64,000 nucleotides of DNA from Dictyobacter alpinus (GCF_003967575.1 NZ_BIFT01000002.1:2480001-2544000); one strand, 5' to 3'; positions 15,503 through 25,366 are shown, counted from the first letter of the stretch. The notes: generated from the sequence alone by a model not told the origin. A program made the numbers and translations.

Positions 15503-17146
15503 TTAGTGCGCTAATGGAATGCTTTGCTTGAAGCGGAAGACATTTTTAGGATCATAGGTGGCTTTGACTTTTTGCAGTCGTGCCAGATTGTTCCCATAAT
15601 ATGCCTGTTGCCAGTTGTCCAGAGTTGGATCAATATAATTCTGGTAGGCGGCTCCTGAGGCGTATGGCTTCATCGCTTGCCAGGTATTATTGAGCCAGGT
15701 GCGGTTCTGGCTGATGATCGCTGCGCTCGCATCTGTGTCCCAGTTCGCATTGTATTGGATTGAGAAGAGCATGTTGCGGTGTACAAACGCGGTGGCATCT
15801 GGAGCGACGCGATTGATAGCTCCACCATATGTGTCGATGCCGATGCCGCCGGTGTTTGGTAGTGACGACTTCTGCCGCTGGGCAATGGCGTTGACGAGCG
15901 CATTGATACCCTGCCGTGGCATGGTTTTGCTAAAGTAATCCGATTTAGCGGCCGAGGCGTTGCGCTGTATTTGTCCTTGCGGGTCCTGACTGGGCAATCG
16001 GCATTGATTGAGATTTTTATCTGAGCAACCGGCTTCATAGAGCATGGTATCCAGCAGGCCTGCGCTAGAGACGTAGCGCACTGTGGGTGCAATGCCTAGT
16101 TTATTGATGAGTGTCTGCAGTTGCTGATTAAGGGGATCCGCGCCACCCACAAATACGCCATTGATACGTACAATTGGATCGCCGTTTTTGTCTGTGGTAT
16201 TGAGTAACAGACAGTTGGACCATAGTTCGTCAGGTGCTTGCGGACCCCAGTTTTGCCAGGCGTCAACGACGGCGGCCGCATCCTGCCATGCCCAACCAAG
16301 CGTGAAGATAGAGAGCGTATCCACTGGATGTGTCTGGAAGGTGAAGGAGGTCACGATCCCGAAGTTGCCGCCACCGCCACCTCGCAGTGCCCAGTAGAGG
16401 TCGGGATTCTGGTTGGCATCGCAGGTAACCAGGCGACCATCGGCCACTACAACCTGGGCTGAGAGCAGATTATCACAGGTCAGACCAAACTTCCGCCCAA
16501 GCACACCAACGCCACCGCCCATGGTTAGCCCGGAAATTCCTACGGTCGGACATGAACCCGCTGGAATGACACGACCATTGTCTGCCAGATGAGCATAGAC
16601 ATCAATGAGTTTGGCTCCACTCCCAATCGTGGCCTTTCCACTGGCAGTATCCAGAGTGATACTATTCATGCGCGAAACGTCCAGCAGGAGTCCTGTGGTC
16701 GTTGAATAGCCTGCATATGAGTGTCCACCAGAGCGTGCGGTGATCGGCAGGTTAAAGCGTTCAACAAATGCCAGACAGGTCTGCACATCTTTTGGCGAAG
16801 TACAATACACGACCCCTGCAGGCTTGATCGCGTCAAATTGTGGATCAAATAATTGATGGGCCGTGGCATATTGAGCGTTGTTTGGACGCAGCAAGGTGCC
16901 TTTTATATTTTTCGCCAGCGCTGACCAGTCTGCCTCGGTAAGTACAGGTGCTTTCGTTGGCGTTGGTTGTAGCGTTGGTTTAGCGGGTATCGTTGGTGGG
17001 GTATTTCCCGGATTTGCATTGACGGGTGTCTGACAGGCACCTAGTAAAACAGGCATACTTCCAACCGCGCAGAGCGCTAGAAATTTCCTGCGATTTACCT
17101 GTATATTCTCTAGCCATGTTGGCTGTTGCTTCGATTCCTCTGCCAT
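15503..17146 (-). CDS. Tat-exported FAD-linked oxidase (BBE/PCMH type)
   Basis: This 547-residue protein has a twin-arginine signal NRRKFLALCA at the start, and the sequence LLGACQ gives a possible lipobox, so it is probably exported folded and may be lipid-anchored. A Pro/Thr-rich spacer follows, then a PCMH FAD-binding domain (PITARSGGHSYAGYSTTTG with the His used for covalent FAD in this family; PTVGISGLTMGGGVGVLGR) and a C-terminal berberine-bridge (BBE) segment ending NYIDPTLDNWQQAYYGNNLARL...FRFKQSIP. Family members oxidise alcohols, sugars or alkaloids with O2. AAGGA lies 7 bp before the ATG. It lies just upstream of merR on the same strand. Confidence 0.92.
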   Translation of the reverse strand: MAEESKQQPTWLENIQVNRRKFLALCAVGSMPVLLGACQTPVNANPGNTPPTIPAKPTLQPTPTKAPVLTEADWSALAKNIKGTLLRPNNAQYATAHQLFDPQFDAIKPAGVVYCTSPKDVQTCLAFVERFNLPITARSGGHSYAGYSTTTGLLLDVSRMNSITLDTASGKATIGSGAKLIDVYAHLADNGRVIPAGSCPTVGISGLTMGGGVGVLGRKFGLTCDNLLSAQVVVADGRLVTCDANQNPDLYWALRGGGGGNFGIVTSFTFQTHPVDTLSIFTLGWAWQDAAAVVDAWQNWGPQAPDELWSNCLLLNTTDKNGDPIVRINGVFVGGADPLNQQLQTLINKLGIAPTVRYVSSAGLLDTMLYEAGCSDKNLNQCRLPSQDPQGQIQRNASAAKSDYFSKTMPRQGINALVNAIAQRQKSSLPNTGGIGIDTYGGAINRVAPDATAFVHRNMLFSIQYNANWDTDASAAIISQNRTWLNNTWQAMKPYASGAAYQNYIDPTLDNWQQAYYGNNLARLQKVKATYDPKNVFRFKQSIPLAH

Positions 17147-17460
17147 CTTGCGATCCTTCTTGATTGTATGAGGCTAAATATGTATTTGTTGTATCTATTA
17201 TGTGTAAGCCATGGTATAACACGTCGTTTTTACTGTGGTGGTTTTACTGTGACCCGCACAAAGATTTTTTGGCATGCATATCATGGTATGAATATAGCGC
17301 AATGATAGTAGATTTGTGCCTGCAGTTCTATGAAGCACTTCACATTCGCACTTCAAGATCAAGCGAAGGCGAATTGTGTTATGCTAATGATAGCTTTCCT
17401 AGTTTTCGGGCGACGTTGAAGTGTACTTGCGCACATAAAATCATCAAGTAGAGAAATAGT
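17147..17460. other. Intergenic region without a recognised gene
   Basis: This is the divergent gap between the FAD oxidase and the small protein at 17461. The only structure I see is a short direct repeat, TTTTACTGTG at 17228 and 17242. A TATGCT box at about 17391 could serve the + strand gene. No convincing open frame. Confidence 0.4.
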
Positions 17461-17772
17461 ATGAATGATCAATATTCACAGGAGCAGTTGGCGGCTTTGC
17501 GAGACAACGAGGCTCGTTGCGTACGAGTCCTGGCCGCCTGCCGCCGTTTTGCGGTCAATGTCAGTGGGGCCGCGGGCAACTATGCCACATTTGCCCAGAA
17601 TGAAGAGGTCCTGTTGGAGTCCTTTCACGAGATCGAACTGGCCCATGCCAGTCCTGATGGCCGCTATGAGCAGTTGTTTGTTGAACGCTGTCAGCGGGCC
17701 GGCTTAACTTCCGCTGATGTCGCTATGCTACAGACACGCTGGCAGCAGCTCCAACAGTATGAGGAAGATTAA
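17461..17772 (+). CDS. Small protein of unknown function (103 aa)
   Basis: This is a mostly helical, soluble protein with an even amino-acid mix (EQLAALRDNEARCVRVLAA, NYATFAQNEEVLLESFHEIEL, LTSADVAMLQTRWQQLQ) that reads as coding rather than chance. I recognise no domain. The ribosome site is weak (AGAGAAA). It is transcribed away from the FAD oxidase and is followed, after 200 bp, by the quinone oxidoreductase gene on the same strand. Confidence 0.55.
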   Translation: MNDQYSQEQLAALRDNEARCVRVLAACRRFAVNVSGAAGNYATFAQNEEVLLESFHEIELAHASPDGRYEQLFVERCQRAGLTSADVAMLQTRWQQLQQYEED

Positions 17773-17985
17773 GCGTAATATCTGGACTTTCTTGCGGTCC
17801 AACACTTTTATAGAAGAGTTTGCCTGCTTTCTTTGTCTACTTTATGAATAGTCTTATCGTGTCAGAGATGAAGATTTATAGTGTTAGACAATGATGCCTA
17901 TACTGTCGATATCGTAATGGCATAGAGAACAAATCTGCTGTGTTTAATTAGAAACACAGTTCTTTTTTTGGAAAGTGTGGAATGT

Positions 17986-18939
17986 ATGAAAGCAATGATT
18001 ATTACTGGATTTGGTGGGCCCGAGGTTTTTCAGGCAAGGGAAATGCCAAAGCCTACGCCTGAGGCGGATGAAGTATTAGTGCGAGTTTATGCTAGCTCTA
18101 TTAATCCAGTTGATTATAAAATTCGTCAGGCTGGTTCGTGGGCAGGTGTACAGCCTCCTGCGATTATTGGCTATGATGTTTCGGGTGTGGTTGAAGAAGT
18201 GGGCGCGTCCGTGAAGGATTTCAAGGTAGGTGATGAGGTCTATTATACTCCGGATATTCCTGGACGCGGCGGTAGTTATGCGGAATATCATGTGGCTCGC
18301 GAAGCGATTGTGGCCCATAAACCTAAAAATTTGTCACATCTGGAGGCGGCCAGTATTCCTCTGGCTGGTGGTACTGCCTGGGATGCTTTAATTACCAGGG
18401 CTCAATTAAGACCCGCTGAGACAGTTTTGATCCATGGTGGTACAGGTGGAGTGGGCTCACTGGCTGTTCAGATCGCTCATGCTACAGGTGCTTATGTCTT
18501 TACAACCTGTAGTAGTAAAAATGCAGAGCTGGCAAAACAACTGGGTGCTGATCGCGTGATCGATTATAAGACAGAAAATTATGTGGATGTCATCGCTAAG
18601 GAGACGAATGGTCGGGGGGTAGACGTTGTCTTTGATACCGTTGGCGGTGAGACGATCGCGAATAGTATTGCGGCTACCAAGATGTATAGCCGTATGGTCA
18701 GTGTCGTTGATATCGCTGGCAATACCTATCCTGCCTTTTTGAAGAACATTACCTTGCACTATCTCTTCCTGCAGCGCGAGCGTTATAAATTGGATTATCT
18801 GCGCAATCTTCTTGAAGGTGGCAAGATTAAACCAGTTATCGCTAAAGTTATGCCTTTGGAAGAAGTGGCCCAGGCTCAGCGCGAACTTGAGCAGGGAGGT
18901 GTAGCCGGTAAGATTGTTATTCAGGTCGTCAAAAACTAA
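17986..18939 (+). CDS. Zinc-less MDR-family NADP-dependent oxidoreductase (quinone reductase type)
   Basis: The 317-residue protein begins MKAMIITGFGGPEVFQ and has the GroES-like N-domain with SSINPVDYKIRQ and IIGYDVSGVVEEVG, then the NADPH-binding loop HGGTGGVGSLAVQIA. It lacks the Cys/His ligands of zinc alcohol dehydrogenases, as expected for quinone oxidoreductases. It ends with the common AQRELEQGGVAGKIVI. ATG 17986 is chosen because conservation starts there; a TTG 18 bp upstream is in frame. A strong bidirectional terminator follows directly. Confidence 0.93.
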   Translation: MKAMIITGFGGPEVFQAREMPKPTPEADEVLVRVYASSINPVDYKIRQAGSWAGVQPPAIIGYDVSGVVEEVGASVKDFKVGDEVYYTPDIPGRGGSYAEYHVAREAIVAHKPKNLSHLEAASIPLAGGTAWDALITRAQLRPAETVLIHGGTGGVGSLAVQIAHATGAYVFTTCSSKNAELAKQLGADRVIDYKTENYVDVIAKETNGRGVDVVFDTVGGETIANSIAATKMYSRMVSVVDIAGNTYPAFLKNITLHYLFLQRERYKLDYLRNLLEGGKIKPVIAKVMPLEEVAQAQRELEQGGVAGKIVIQVVKN

Positions 18940-18951
18940 GCGCATACTGCT

Positions 18952-18985
18952 AAAAATGACGGACACAATCGTGTCCGTCATTTTT
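18952..18985. terminator. Bidirectional intrinsic terminator
   Basis: ATGACGGACAC and GTGTCCGTCAT pair perfectly over a 4-nt loop, with five A before and five T after. It serves the oxidoreductase gene on + and the small coiled-coil gene on -. Confidence 0.9.
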
Positions 18986-19005
18986 GTCATTGTTCGCAGT
19001 TTTAG

Positions 19006-19215
19006 TTAAAAACTGTTTCGTCCGCGCTCGCGCTCATTCATCGCTTCTCGAATTGAGCGGAGGGAGTAGCGCTGATCACCCACCATGATGAAAACGCCTC
19101 GGCCATCTTGTATATCTGCAATCTGGCGATGTAATTCCGCATTTTCTGCTTGCAAGCTCTCCATAGTCTGTTTCTGTCGAAATATTTCCTGGGCGAGCTG
19201 ATCAAACGAATTCAT
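19006..19215 (-). CDS. Small coiled-coil protein (69 aa)
   Basis: This short protein has a heptad-like N-terminal half (AQEIFRQKQTMESLQAENAEL then HRQIADIQ) and a C-terminal part GVFIMVGDQRYSLRSIREAM. No family recognised. AAAGGA lies 11 bp before the ATG and a terminator lies just beyond its stop, which supports a real unit. Confidence 0.6.
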   Translation of the reverse strand: MNSFDQLAQEIFRQKQTMESLQAENAELHRQIADIQDGRGVFIMVGDQRYSLRSIREAMNERERGRNSF

Positions 19216-19558
19216 TGGTCTTTGTGTCCTTTCTCAAAAGTTACCTCTAATTCCAGAACGCAGCAAGCATTCTGTCCATAACATCGTGGTACTGTTACCC
19301 ATCCATTTTTCTCTCCACCCATTTAAGCTTTCTGTCAGTTTAGCAATTGTAGCATACATACAGATTTAGAGCCTTCCCCCAGGCTTAAATTTCAGGATAA
19401 TTTGGCGAGTGTTTAGCTTTAACACTTATTTTACACTGCTTTTTACAATTTTGCTTTATCGACAAGTACTCACCTTATTTATGCAACGTTGCTATATGGG
19501 AACACGTATTGTATTATGGGCACCATGCCTGATCTTCTTACCCAAAGGAATGTTTTAT
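19216..19558. other. Intergenic region without a recognised gene
   Basis: Divergent gap between the coiled-coil gene and the membrane-anchored binding protein. In-frame ATGs at 19409 and 19550 extend the downstream protein by a hydrophobic stretch, but the ribosome site AAAGGAA fits the ATG at 19559 best. No repeat or RNA gene seen. Confidence 0.4.
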
Positions 19559-21469
19559 ATGAGCAAGAAGTTATCGACTACCAATACGAATGCCCCGGCT
19601 AATGCTGATCCACTTTATATTCAAACAGGGGCTGAAGATGTTGTCCCTGACAAGCTTGCGGGGGATGGCTGGACCTTAAACATCCTCTGGGCCATCACAA
19701 TTAGCATCTTTATCATCTCTTTCTTCACTTCAGCGTATCAGTATACCTGGAGCTCGGTGGCCGCTTTCCTGGCGATTGAAGGCTTTAAGCGTGTCTGGGA
19801 TGGTATATTCAAGTACACAGACCCCTTGCTCTATCGGCTTTTTAGCCATCTTCCTAACTTTGTGCAAAGAATCTGGCATTGGCTGACCCGCTTCTATACG
19901 TTGGCTACGCCTTTTGTAATTATTACTCTAGTTTTTATGCTGCTGACTCCAAAAGAATTTAGTTCTTTCTTTACTTACTTTTATCCAAATCAACTCTGTA
20001 TCGAGCATCAGGTTGACGTGCTGGCATCTATTTGCCCAAATGGTGTAGGGACCTCGCAGATCCAGGCTGGTACTGAGCAAGTTACTGTTGGAATTATTGA
20101 TGAAAATCATGCCAGTCCTTTTGATCAGTCCAATGGTAATACTTCAGAGAAACAGGTGGAATCTCTGATCTTTCAGGAAAATAAGCAGGTTGTTACCAAT
20201 AAACAATATATGACTTTGATGGTAGCGACGATGCTTAGTCGTACGCTGGATGATAGTGAGCTTTCGATTTCTGTGGGTTTGAAGGATTTGAGTGGGGCGT
20301 ACCTCGCGCAAAAAGATTATAACGCAAAACATAAGCTAAAAGTGCGTCTGGTCATTGTTAATATCGGGACGCGTCTGGCGGTTGATCAAACGGTTGAGCA
20401 GGTCATGAAACAGGTTGTTCTGTATGCCAGGAAAGATCCAACATTTCGTGGCATGATTGGTCCGCCTTTTAGTCGTTCCACCCAGCTTGCTCTGGGGCAG
20501 CTTGCCGCCTTGCATCAATCGAATATTCCTGTTGTTTCTCCTTCTGCGACCAGTGATTTGTTGTCGAATACCCCTGGTTTTTATCGTGTGGTGTCATCTG
20601 ACAAAGTTCAGAGTAAATATATGGGCCAATTTTTTGGCAGGCATATGGTGCCTGCTTATCAAGCAAAAATGCATCTGAAGTCAGATGCTCCACTGAATAT
20701 TGCGGTATTTAGCGATAGTACCGATCCATATAGTACCAGCCTCAATCGCGATTTTCTTGAGCAGGCTCAGGTTCAGGTTCCCAATCTCCATCCTATTCTG
20801 GAGCAATATGTAGTGGGTAGAATCGATACTATTACTCAAGGTTTGCAGGATGCTCTGGACCAGGGTGCAGGTATGATTTACTTTTCAGGCTATCAAGCTG
20901 ATCTTAAGCCACTTGAGAATGCATTGCATGAGTTGAAGATAAGAAAAGGCATTACGCAGACGATACCGATTCTGGGTGGAGATGGTTTATATGAGATGAA
21001 TGGCTATATGGATAATGAGTATGAGACTGTGTTTGCAACCGTCTATGCTTCACCGATCGATCCGAATAGTCCTTTTAAAAAGGAATTTGATCAGGTGTTT
21101 GGTCAGACTGCGGATGTACCCAGTGGTCAACCATATGCCTTGCTGGCGCCACATGCGATTCTATCATACGATGCGACGAATACTTTTCTTCATGCATTGG
21201 ATAAAAGTTTGTCGATAAATAATAATAGTAATTTGCCATCGGTAAGCGATTTTAATAGTGCACTCCAGAATGTGACCTTTGAAGGTATCAGTGGGTTGAT
21301 CTCTTTTGAAGGGGGCAACGCGAATTCTTTTCAGCGTAGTGATCCCCTGAATAAAGGAGCCTATGTGATGTGCGTAGATCAAAATCATCATACCCATACC
21401 GCTGCCAGCTACGGACCTGATCAATCAGAGCATTATTTTTTGAAAGATGCTCTACAATGTTTGTCTTGA
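19559..21469 (+). CDS. Membrane-anchored type-1 periplasmic-binding-protein-like receptor
   Basis: The protein has 636 residues. Two membrane helices near residues 35-57 (LNILWAITISIFIISFFTSA) and 115-134 (ATPFVIITLVFMLLTP) are followed by a roughly 440-residue extracytoplasmic region with the fold pattern of branched-chain amino-acid (LivK) ligand-binding proteins: VRLVIVNIGT, FRGMIGPPFSRSTQLALGQL, IPVVSPSATSDLLSNTPGFYRVV, and AMLAPHAILSYDA-like PYALLAPHAILSYDATN near the end. No ABC permease or ATPase genes are adjacent, and no kinase or cyclase domain is attached, so its partner is unknown. A single Cys pair in the linker could form a disulfide. Confidence 0.75.
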   Translation: MSKKLSTTNTNAPANADPLYIQTGAEDVVPDKLAGDGWTLNILWAITISIFIISFFTSAYQYTWSSVAAFLAIEGFKRVWDGIFKYTDPLLYRLFSHLPNFVQRIWHWLTRFYTLATPFVIITLVFMLLTPKEFSSFFTYFYPNQLCIEHQVDVLASICPNGVGTSQIQAGTEQVTVGIIDENHASPFDQSNGNTSEKQVESLIFQENKQVVTNKQYMTLMVATMLSRTLDDSELSISVGLKDLSGAYLAQKDYNAKHKLKVRLVIVNIGTRLAVDQTVEQVMKQVVLYARKDPTFRGMIGPPFSRSTQLALGQLAALHQSNIPVVSPSATSDLLSNTPGFYRVVSSDKVQSKYMGQFFGRHMVPAYQAKMHLKSDAPLNIAVFSDSTDPYSTSLNRDFLEQAQVQVPNLHPILEQYVVGRIDTITQGLQDALDQGAGMIYFSGYQADLKPLENALHELKIRKGITQTIPILGGDGLYEMNGYMDNEYETVFATVYASPIDPNSPFKKEFDQVFGQTADVPSGQPYALLAPHAILSYDATNTFLHALDKSLSINNNSNLPSVSDFNSALQNVTFEGISGLISFEGGNANSFQRSDPLNKGAYVMCVDQNHHTHTAASYGPDQSEHYFLKDALQCLS

Positions 21470-21493
21470 TCAGTGTTTGATCCCCTGCATCAA

Positions 21494-21543
21494 GAGTATA
21501 GTGCTTACTTGAGTGCTAAAGCATCCGAGTAAGCACTATGCTC
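21494..21543. terminator. Hairpin between convergent genes
   Basis: A 17-bp inverted repeat with two mismatches (GAGTATAGTGCTTACTT and GAGTAAGCACTATGCTC) lies between the 3' ends of the binding-protein gene (+) and the 71-aa gene (-). No T-run, so termination is probable by position only. Confidence 0.45.
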
Positions 21544-21611
21544 TTACTACAAATTTAGTGGTATGTTAGTCGATCATATGAGCAATGTTCACGCTTGTTT
21601 TTATCGCAATA

Positions 21612-21827
21612 CTACTTACGGATAATCATGTCATGGATATCTGTAAGAATGGTACACGCCTCTTCAGGTCCATATAATTCTGCCAGTCGCAGCCACGAAT
21701 ACTCCATATTGGCATAGTGCTTGTTGATAAAATCATGACGTCCAGTTACACGGGGAGCATACAGTGCGTTTTCGGCCGCCTCACATTCTCTGGCGATATT
21801 CTCCATTAGTTTTGATAGTTCTCCCAT
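21612..21827 (-). CDS. Small protein of unknown function (71 aa)
   Basis: This helical, acidic protein (NIARECEAAENALYA, MEYSWLRLAELYGPEEACTIL) has AGGAG upstream of its ATG. No family recognised and no membrane helix. Monocistronic, between two larger + strand genes. Confidence 0.55.
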   Translation of the reverse strand: MGELSKLMENIARECEAAENALYAPRVTGRHDFINKHYANMEYSWLRLAELYGPEEACTILTDIHDMIIRK

Positions 21828-22015
21828 TCCTCACTCCTATCACTAAAGGTGCATATCTGTAGCATAAGAAACGTACCATGTTCCTGCCTCGAATTCTGTC
21901 TTCTCGGGCTGGCGGAGTTTATTTTTTAAGCGGTTTTTGCTGAAAAGCTGATAAAATCAGGAATATAAATGCTATACTATGCAACATAAGGTGCTTTATT
22001 GTAGGAGGGGGATGT

Positions 22016-23269
22016 TTGGGTATGGAGCAGGATTGGTGGGTGCGGGAGGGATATTATCCATTCTCGGCAGGAAGTGATGATGATGCGGGATATCCTCATC
22101 CCGGGCAGGTCATCAAATACTATCGCACACAGAAGCAGTGGAAACGTTCGGATGGCAAGATAGGTAGATGTAGACAGAAAGATATTGCAGGTGCATTGGG
22201 TATTACGGAAAGTAGGGTGAGAGCAATGGAGAATACTGGGGATGGTTTGAATTCTGTGGCGCGCCGTCGGCTTTTGATTGAACTGTTGGGTATTCCACCA
22301 GTGCTGCTGGGATTGAGCATGATACCAGATGTGGAGAAGGCGACCAATCTGGGGGCTACAACGCGACAATTGGACATGAGTACTATCCGCTGGTACCAGT
22401 CGTCGCTGGGTGATTCCTGGGAATTATATTATACCGGGGCAGCTCCCAATCTCCCTGAGAATCTGGCCAACAAAATCGGGCATTTAAGAAATATCGTTCC
22501 ACAGGTAACTTCGCAGCAAAAAACGCTGCTGCTGGCGCTTCAGTGCCGTTTTTACTTTTTAGCGGCACGCGTGGCATCGGACCAGAATGATCAGCTGCGG
22601 GCTACTTCTTTTTTGCTCAGTAGCAAGAAGATTGCCAATCAGTTGAATGACCCAGATTTGATTGCGTCCACTCATTTCTGGCATGGTCGTATGCTGCTGG
22701 AGAACAATAAATTTGCGCAGGCGCGCACCGAGTTGAGCAAGGCAATGCAGTACGCTCCCCAGCTTCAAAGCCTCCAGTTGCGTGGTGGGATCTATCTGGA
22801 AGCTGGTCTGGCCCATGCTTATACGGCACAGACGGCGAGTGAGAAAAAATTCACCCTGACACTCTTTGATGAAGCTAATTCTGTGCTCAAGAAAAGTAAT
22901 GGCAAGCAAATTGATGATAGCTATATCAAGGTCAATGCTGGCCGCTATCATCAATTTCGGGCTGAGGCTTTAATTGCGCTTAAGCAGCCTGAGAGCGCCC
23001 TGCAAGAACTAGAGTATGCTGAACAGCATACAAGCCCTGATCTGACGCGACGACGTACCTATATTGAGATACTTAAAGCTAAAGCTGCAGTAGATCAGAA
23101 GGATTATATTTTTGCCTCCTACACACTTCGTGAGGCGTTGAAGAATTGTCGATCGATTAAGTCAGATGTGAACATTTCCTTCATTAAAGAGATTGTTACC
23201 GATTTAAGTCAGACTCCTTACGCAAAATCCATTGAGGTGGTGAGCCTGCGTAAAGAGCTCGGTCTATAA
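22016..23269 (+). CDS. HTH (XRE-type) and TPR-like repeat regulatory protein
   Basis: The 417-residue protein has an N-terminal HTH (about 25-75: PGQVIKYYRTQKQ, CRQKDIAGALGITESRVRAM) followed by helical repeats (about 115-400) with TPR-like pairs such as LLALQCRFYFLAARVA and FAQARTELSKAMQYAP. This is the layout of HTH-TPR regulators that are abundant in Ktedonobacteria and Actinobacteria; the TPR part usually senses a peptide or partner protein. The TTG at 22016 lies 7 bp after AGGAGGGG and is preferred over the ATG at 22022. A 19-bp inverted repeat follows the gene. Confidence 0.85.
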   Translation: MGMEQDWWVREGYYPFSAGSDDDAGYPHPGQVIKYYRTQKQWKRSDGKIGRCRQKDIAGALGITESRVRAMENTGDGLNSVARRRLLIELLGIPPVLLGLSMIPDVEKATNLGATTRQLDMSTIRWYQSSLGDSWELYYTGAAPNLPENLANKIGHLRNIVPQVTSQQKTLLLALQCRFYFLAARVASDQNDQLRATSFLLSSKKIANQLNDPDLIASTHFWHGRMLLENNKFAQARTELSKAMQYAPQLQSLQLRGGIYLEAGLAHAYTAQTASEKKFTLTLFDEANSVLKKSNGKQIDDSYIKVNAGRYHQFRAEALIALKQPESALQELEYAEQHTSPDLTRRRTYIEILKAKAAVDQKDYIFASYTLREALKNCRSIKSDVNISFIKEIVTDLSQTPYAKSIEVVSLRKELGL

Positions 23270-23290
23270 TCTCTCTACATTGCGCCCACA

Positions 23291-23335
23291 CACCAATAGA
23301 CTGGTTTAAACAATTATTAAACCAGTCTATTGGTG
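23291..23335. terminator. Perfect 19-bp inverted repeat
   Basis: The arms CACCAATAGACTGGTTTAA and TTAAACCAGTCTATTGGTG flank a 7-nt loop, with TTTTTT beginning 8 bp later. It lies between the HTH-TPR gene and the GH127 gene. A terminator is the simplest reading; an operator for GH127 cannot be excluded. Confidence 0.6.
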
Positions 23336-23443
23336 TATAACGTTTTTTGTTATGCTTGAGTTGGATGCGGTCCGGTTACGTATAAAGTGCGTGAATGGTA
23401 TACATATGGTAACATTGTATTTATCATTACCATGGAGGTTGCT

Positions 23444-25366
23444 ATGATTGATCAGAACCAACGCAGGCTACAACCGATCGCATTTCATGCTGTCCAGTTT
23501 AAGGATACCTTCTGGCAGCCACGTATTGAGCTGGTGCGTGAGCAGACGATTCCATTTGAATATCTGCAGTGTAAAGAGACGGGCCGCATTGATGCGCTCC
23601 GTTTGGATTGGAAACCGGGACAGGAGCCCAGACCGCATATTTTCTGGGAGTCAGATGTTGCGAAGTGGATTGAGGCCGCAAGTTATAGTCTGGCCCTCCA
23701 TCCTGATTCCGCGCTGGATGCTTTACTGGATCAGGTGATTGCTTTGCTTGCTGGCGCCCAGCAGCCGGACGGTTATTTAAATGTCTATTTTACCGTTGTT
23801 GATCCTGTTCAGCGCTGGACTGATCTACGTGATGCCCATGAGTTGTATTGTGCAGGTCATTTAATCGAGGCGGGCGTGGCCCATTTTGCGTCAACCGGGA
23901 AACGTACGTTGCTGGAGATTGTGCAGCGCTATGCGGATTATATCTCGACGATCTTTGGTCGTGAACCTGGTCAGAAGCGGGGTTACTGCGGTCACGAAGA
24001 GATTGAGCTGGCGCTGGTAAAGCTGTACCGGACAACGGGTGATGAGAAGTATCTGCGCTTGAGTCAGTATTTTATTGATGAGCGTGGCCAGCAGCCGTTT
24101 TATTTTGAGCAGGAGGCCCGGGAGCGTGGTACGCCGGGTTTCTTTGGTGGCGCTTTTCCTGAACGTGATGCGCAGCTAGTAGCGTTTCGGCAGTATAATC
24201 AATCTCATCAACCGGTTCGTGAACAGAGCCAGGTGGTGGGCCACGCGGTACGGGCGATGTATCTTTATTGTGCTATGGCCGATCTCGCGCTAGAACTGGA
24301 TGATCCCTTGCTAGTCCAGGCCTGTGAGCGCTTATGGCAACATCTAACCACCAAGCGCATGTATCTGACTGGCGGCATCGGGCCCTCAAGTGCCAATGAA
24401 GGCTTTACCACGGACTATGATCTCCCCAACGAAACGGCCTATGCGGAGACTTGCGCGTCTGTTGGATTGGTCTTCTGGGCTCAGCGCATGCTGCATCTGG
24501 ATTGCGATAGCCGCTACGCTGATGTGCTAGAGCGGACCCTCTATAATGGTGTGCTGAGCGGTATATCTCTGGACGGTAAGAAGTTTTTCTATGTGAATCC
24601 TTTGGCGAGCTCTGGCCATGCCCATCGTCAGGAGTGGTTTGGCTGTGCTTGTTGTCCTCCCAACATCGCTCGTCTGCTGAGTTCTCTGGGACAATATATG
24701 TATTCTCAGGGAGATGCCGAGGTCGTGGTTCATCTCTATGCCAGTAGCGAGGCCCAGCTACAGGTAGGTGAGCATGCCCTGACCATGCGCCAGCAGACGC
24801 AATATCCCTGGGATGGCGCGGTACGCCTGGACCTTGAGCTGGCAAGGCCCGCCAGCTTCACCTTGAAGTTGCGTATTCCGGATTGGTGTACCGATCCGGT
24901 TCTGCGTGTCAATGGAACCACAGTCGATATCACAGACTCTCTTGAGCGTGGCTATGCGCGTATTGAGCGTACCTGGCAGGCTGGTGATAGCGTTGAACTG
25001 GATCTACCAATGGCTGTGACCCGTATCCATGCCCATCCCTCTGTAGAGGCTGATGCAGGCTGTGTCGCCCTCCAACGTGGACCTATTATCTACTGCCTGG
25101 AGGCCGTGGATAACTCTGTTCCATTACAACAGTTACAACTGCCAGCTAACCAGCAGCTCCAGCCTGAATTTCAACAGGAACTCCTTGATGGTGTGGTTAC
25201 ACTGCATGGATCAGCCCTGGCACCAGATCTGGCAGCCTGGGAAAATCATCTCTATCGTGCGGGCAAACCACCAATGCTAGAGACTGCACTGACCGCGATC
25301 CCCTACTTCGCCTGGGATAACCGCCAGCCAGGTGCTATGCATGTCTGGATCCATGAAACGCAGTAA
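23444..25366 (+). CDS. Glycoside hydrolase family 127 (beta-L-arabinofuranosidase type)
   Basis: The 640-residue protein matches GH127 throughout: WEASDVAKWIEA-like FWESDVAKWIEAASYSLA early, AQQPDGYLNVYF, HELYCAGHLIEAGVAHF, RMYLTGGIGPSSANEGFT, the segment AYAETCASVG, and GCACCPPNIARLLSSLG with Cys401, Cys403 and Cys404. In this family a Cys acts as nucleophile in a zinc site formed by one Glu and three Cys, releasing L-arabinofuranose. There is no signal peptide, so it should act inside the cell on imported oligosaccharides. GGAGG is 6 bp before ATG 23444. No arabinose transport genes nearby. Confidence 0.93.
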   Translation: MIDQNQRRLQPIAFHAVQFKDTFWQPRIELVREQTIPFEYLQCKETGRIDALRLDWKPGQEPRPHIFWESDVAKWIEAASYSLALHPDSALDALLDQVIALLAGAQQPDGYLNVYFTVVDPVQRWTDLRDAHELYCAGHLIEAGVAHFASTGKRTLLEIVQRYADYISTIFGREPGQKRGYCGHEEIELALVKLYRTTGDEKYLRLSQYFIDERGQQPFYFEQEARERGTPGFFGGAFPERDAQLVAFRQYNQSHQPVREQSQVVGHAVRAMYLYCAMADLALELDDPLLVQACERLWQHLTTKRMYLTGGIGPSSANEGFTTDYDLPNETAYAETCASVGLVFWAQRMLHLDCDSRYADVLERTLYNGVLSGISLDGKKFFYVNPLASSGHAHRQEWFGCACCPPNIARLLSSLGQYMYSQGDAEVVVHLYASSEAQLQVGEHALTMRQQTQYPWDGAVRLDLELARPASFTLKLRIPDWCTDPVLRVNGTTVDITDSLERGYARIERTWQAGDSVELDLPMAVTRIHAHPSVEADAGCVALQRGPIIYCLEAVDNSVPLQQLQLPANQQLQPEFQQELLDGVVTLHGSALAPDLAAWENHLYRAGKPPMLETALTAIPYFAWDNRQPGAMHVWIHETQ

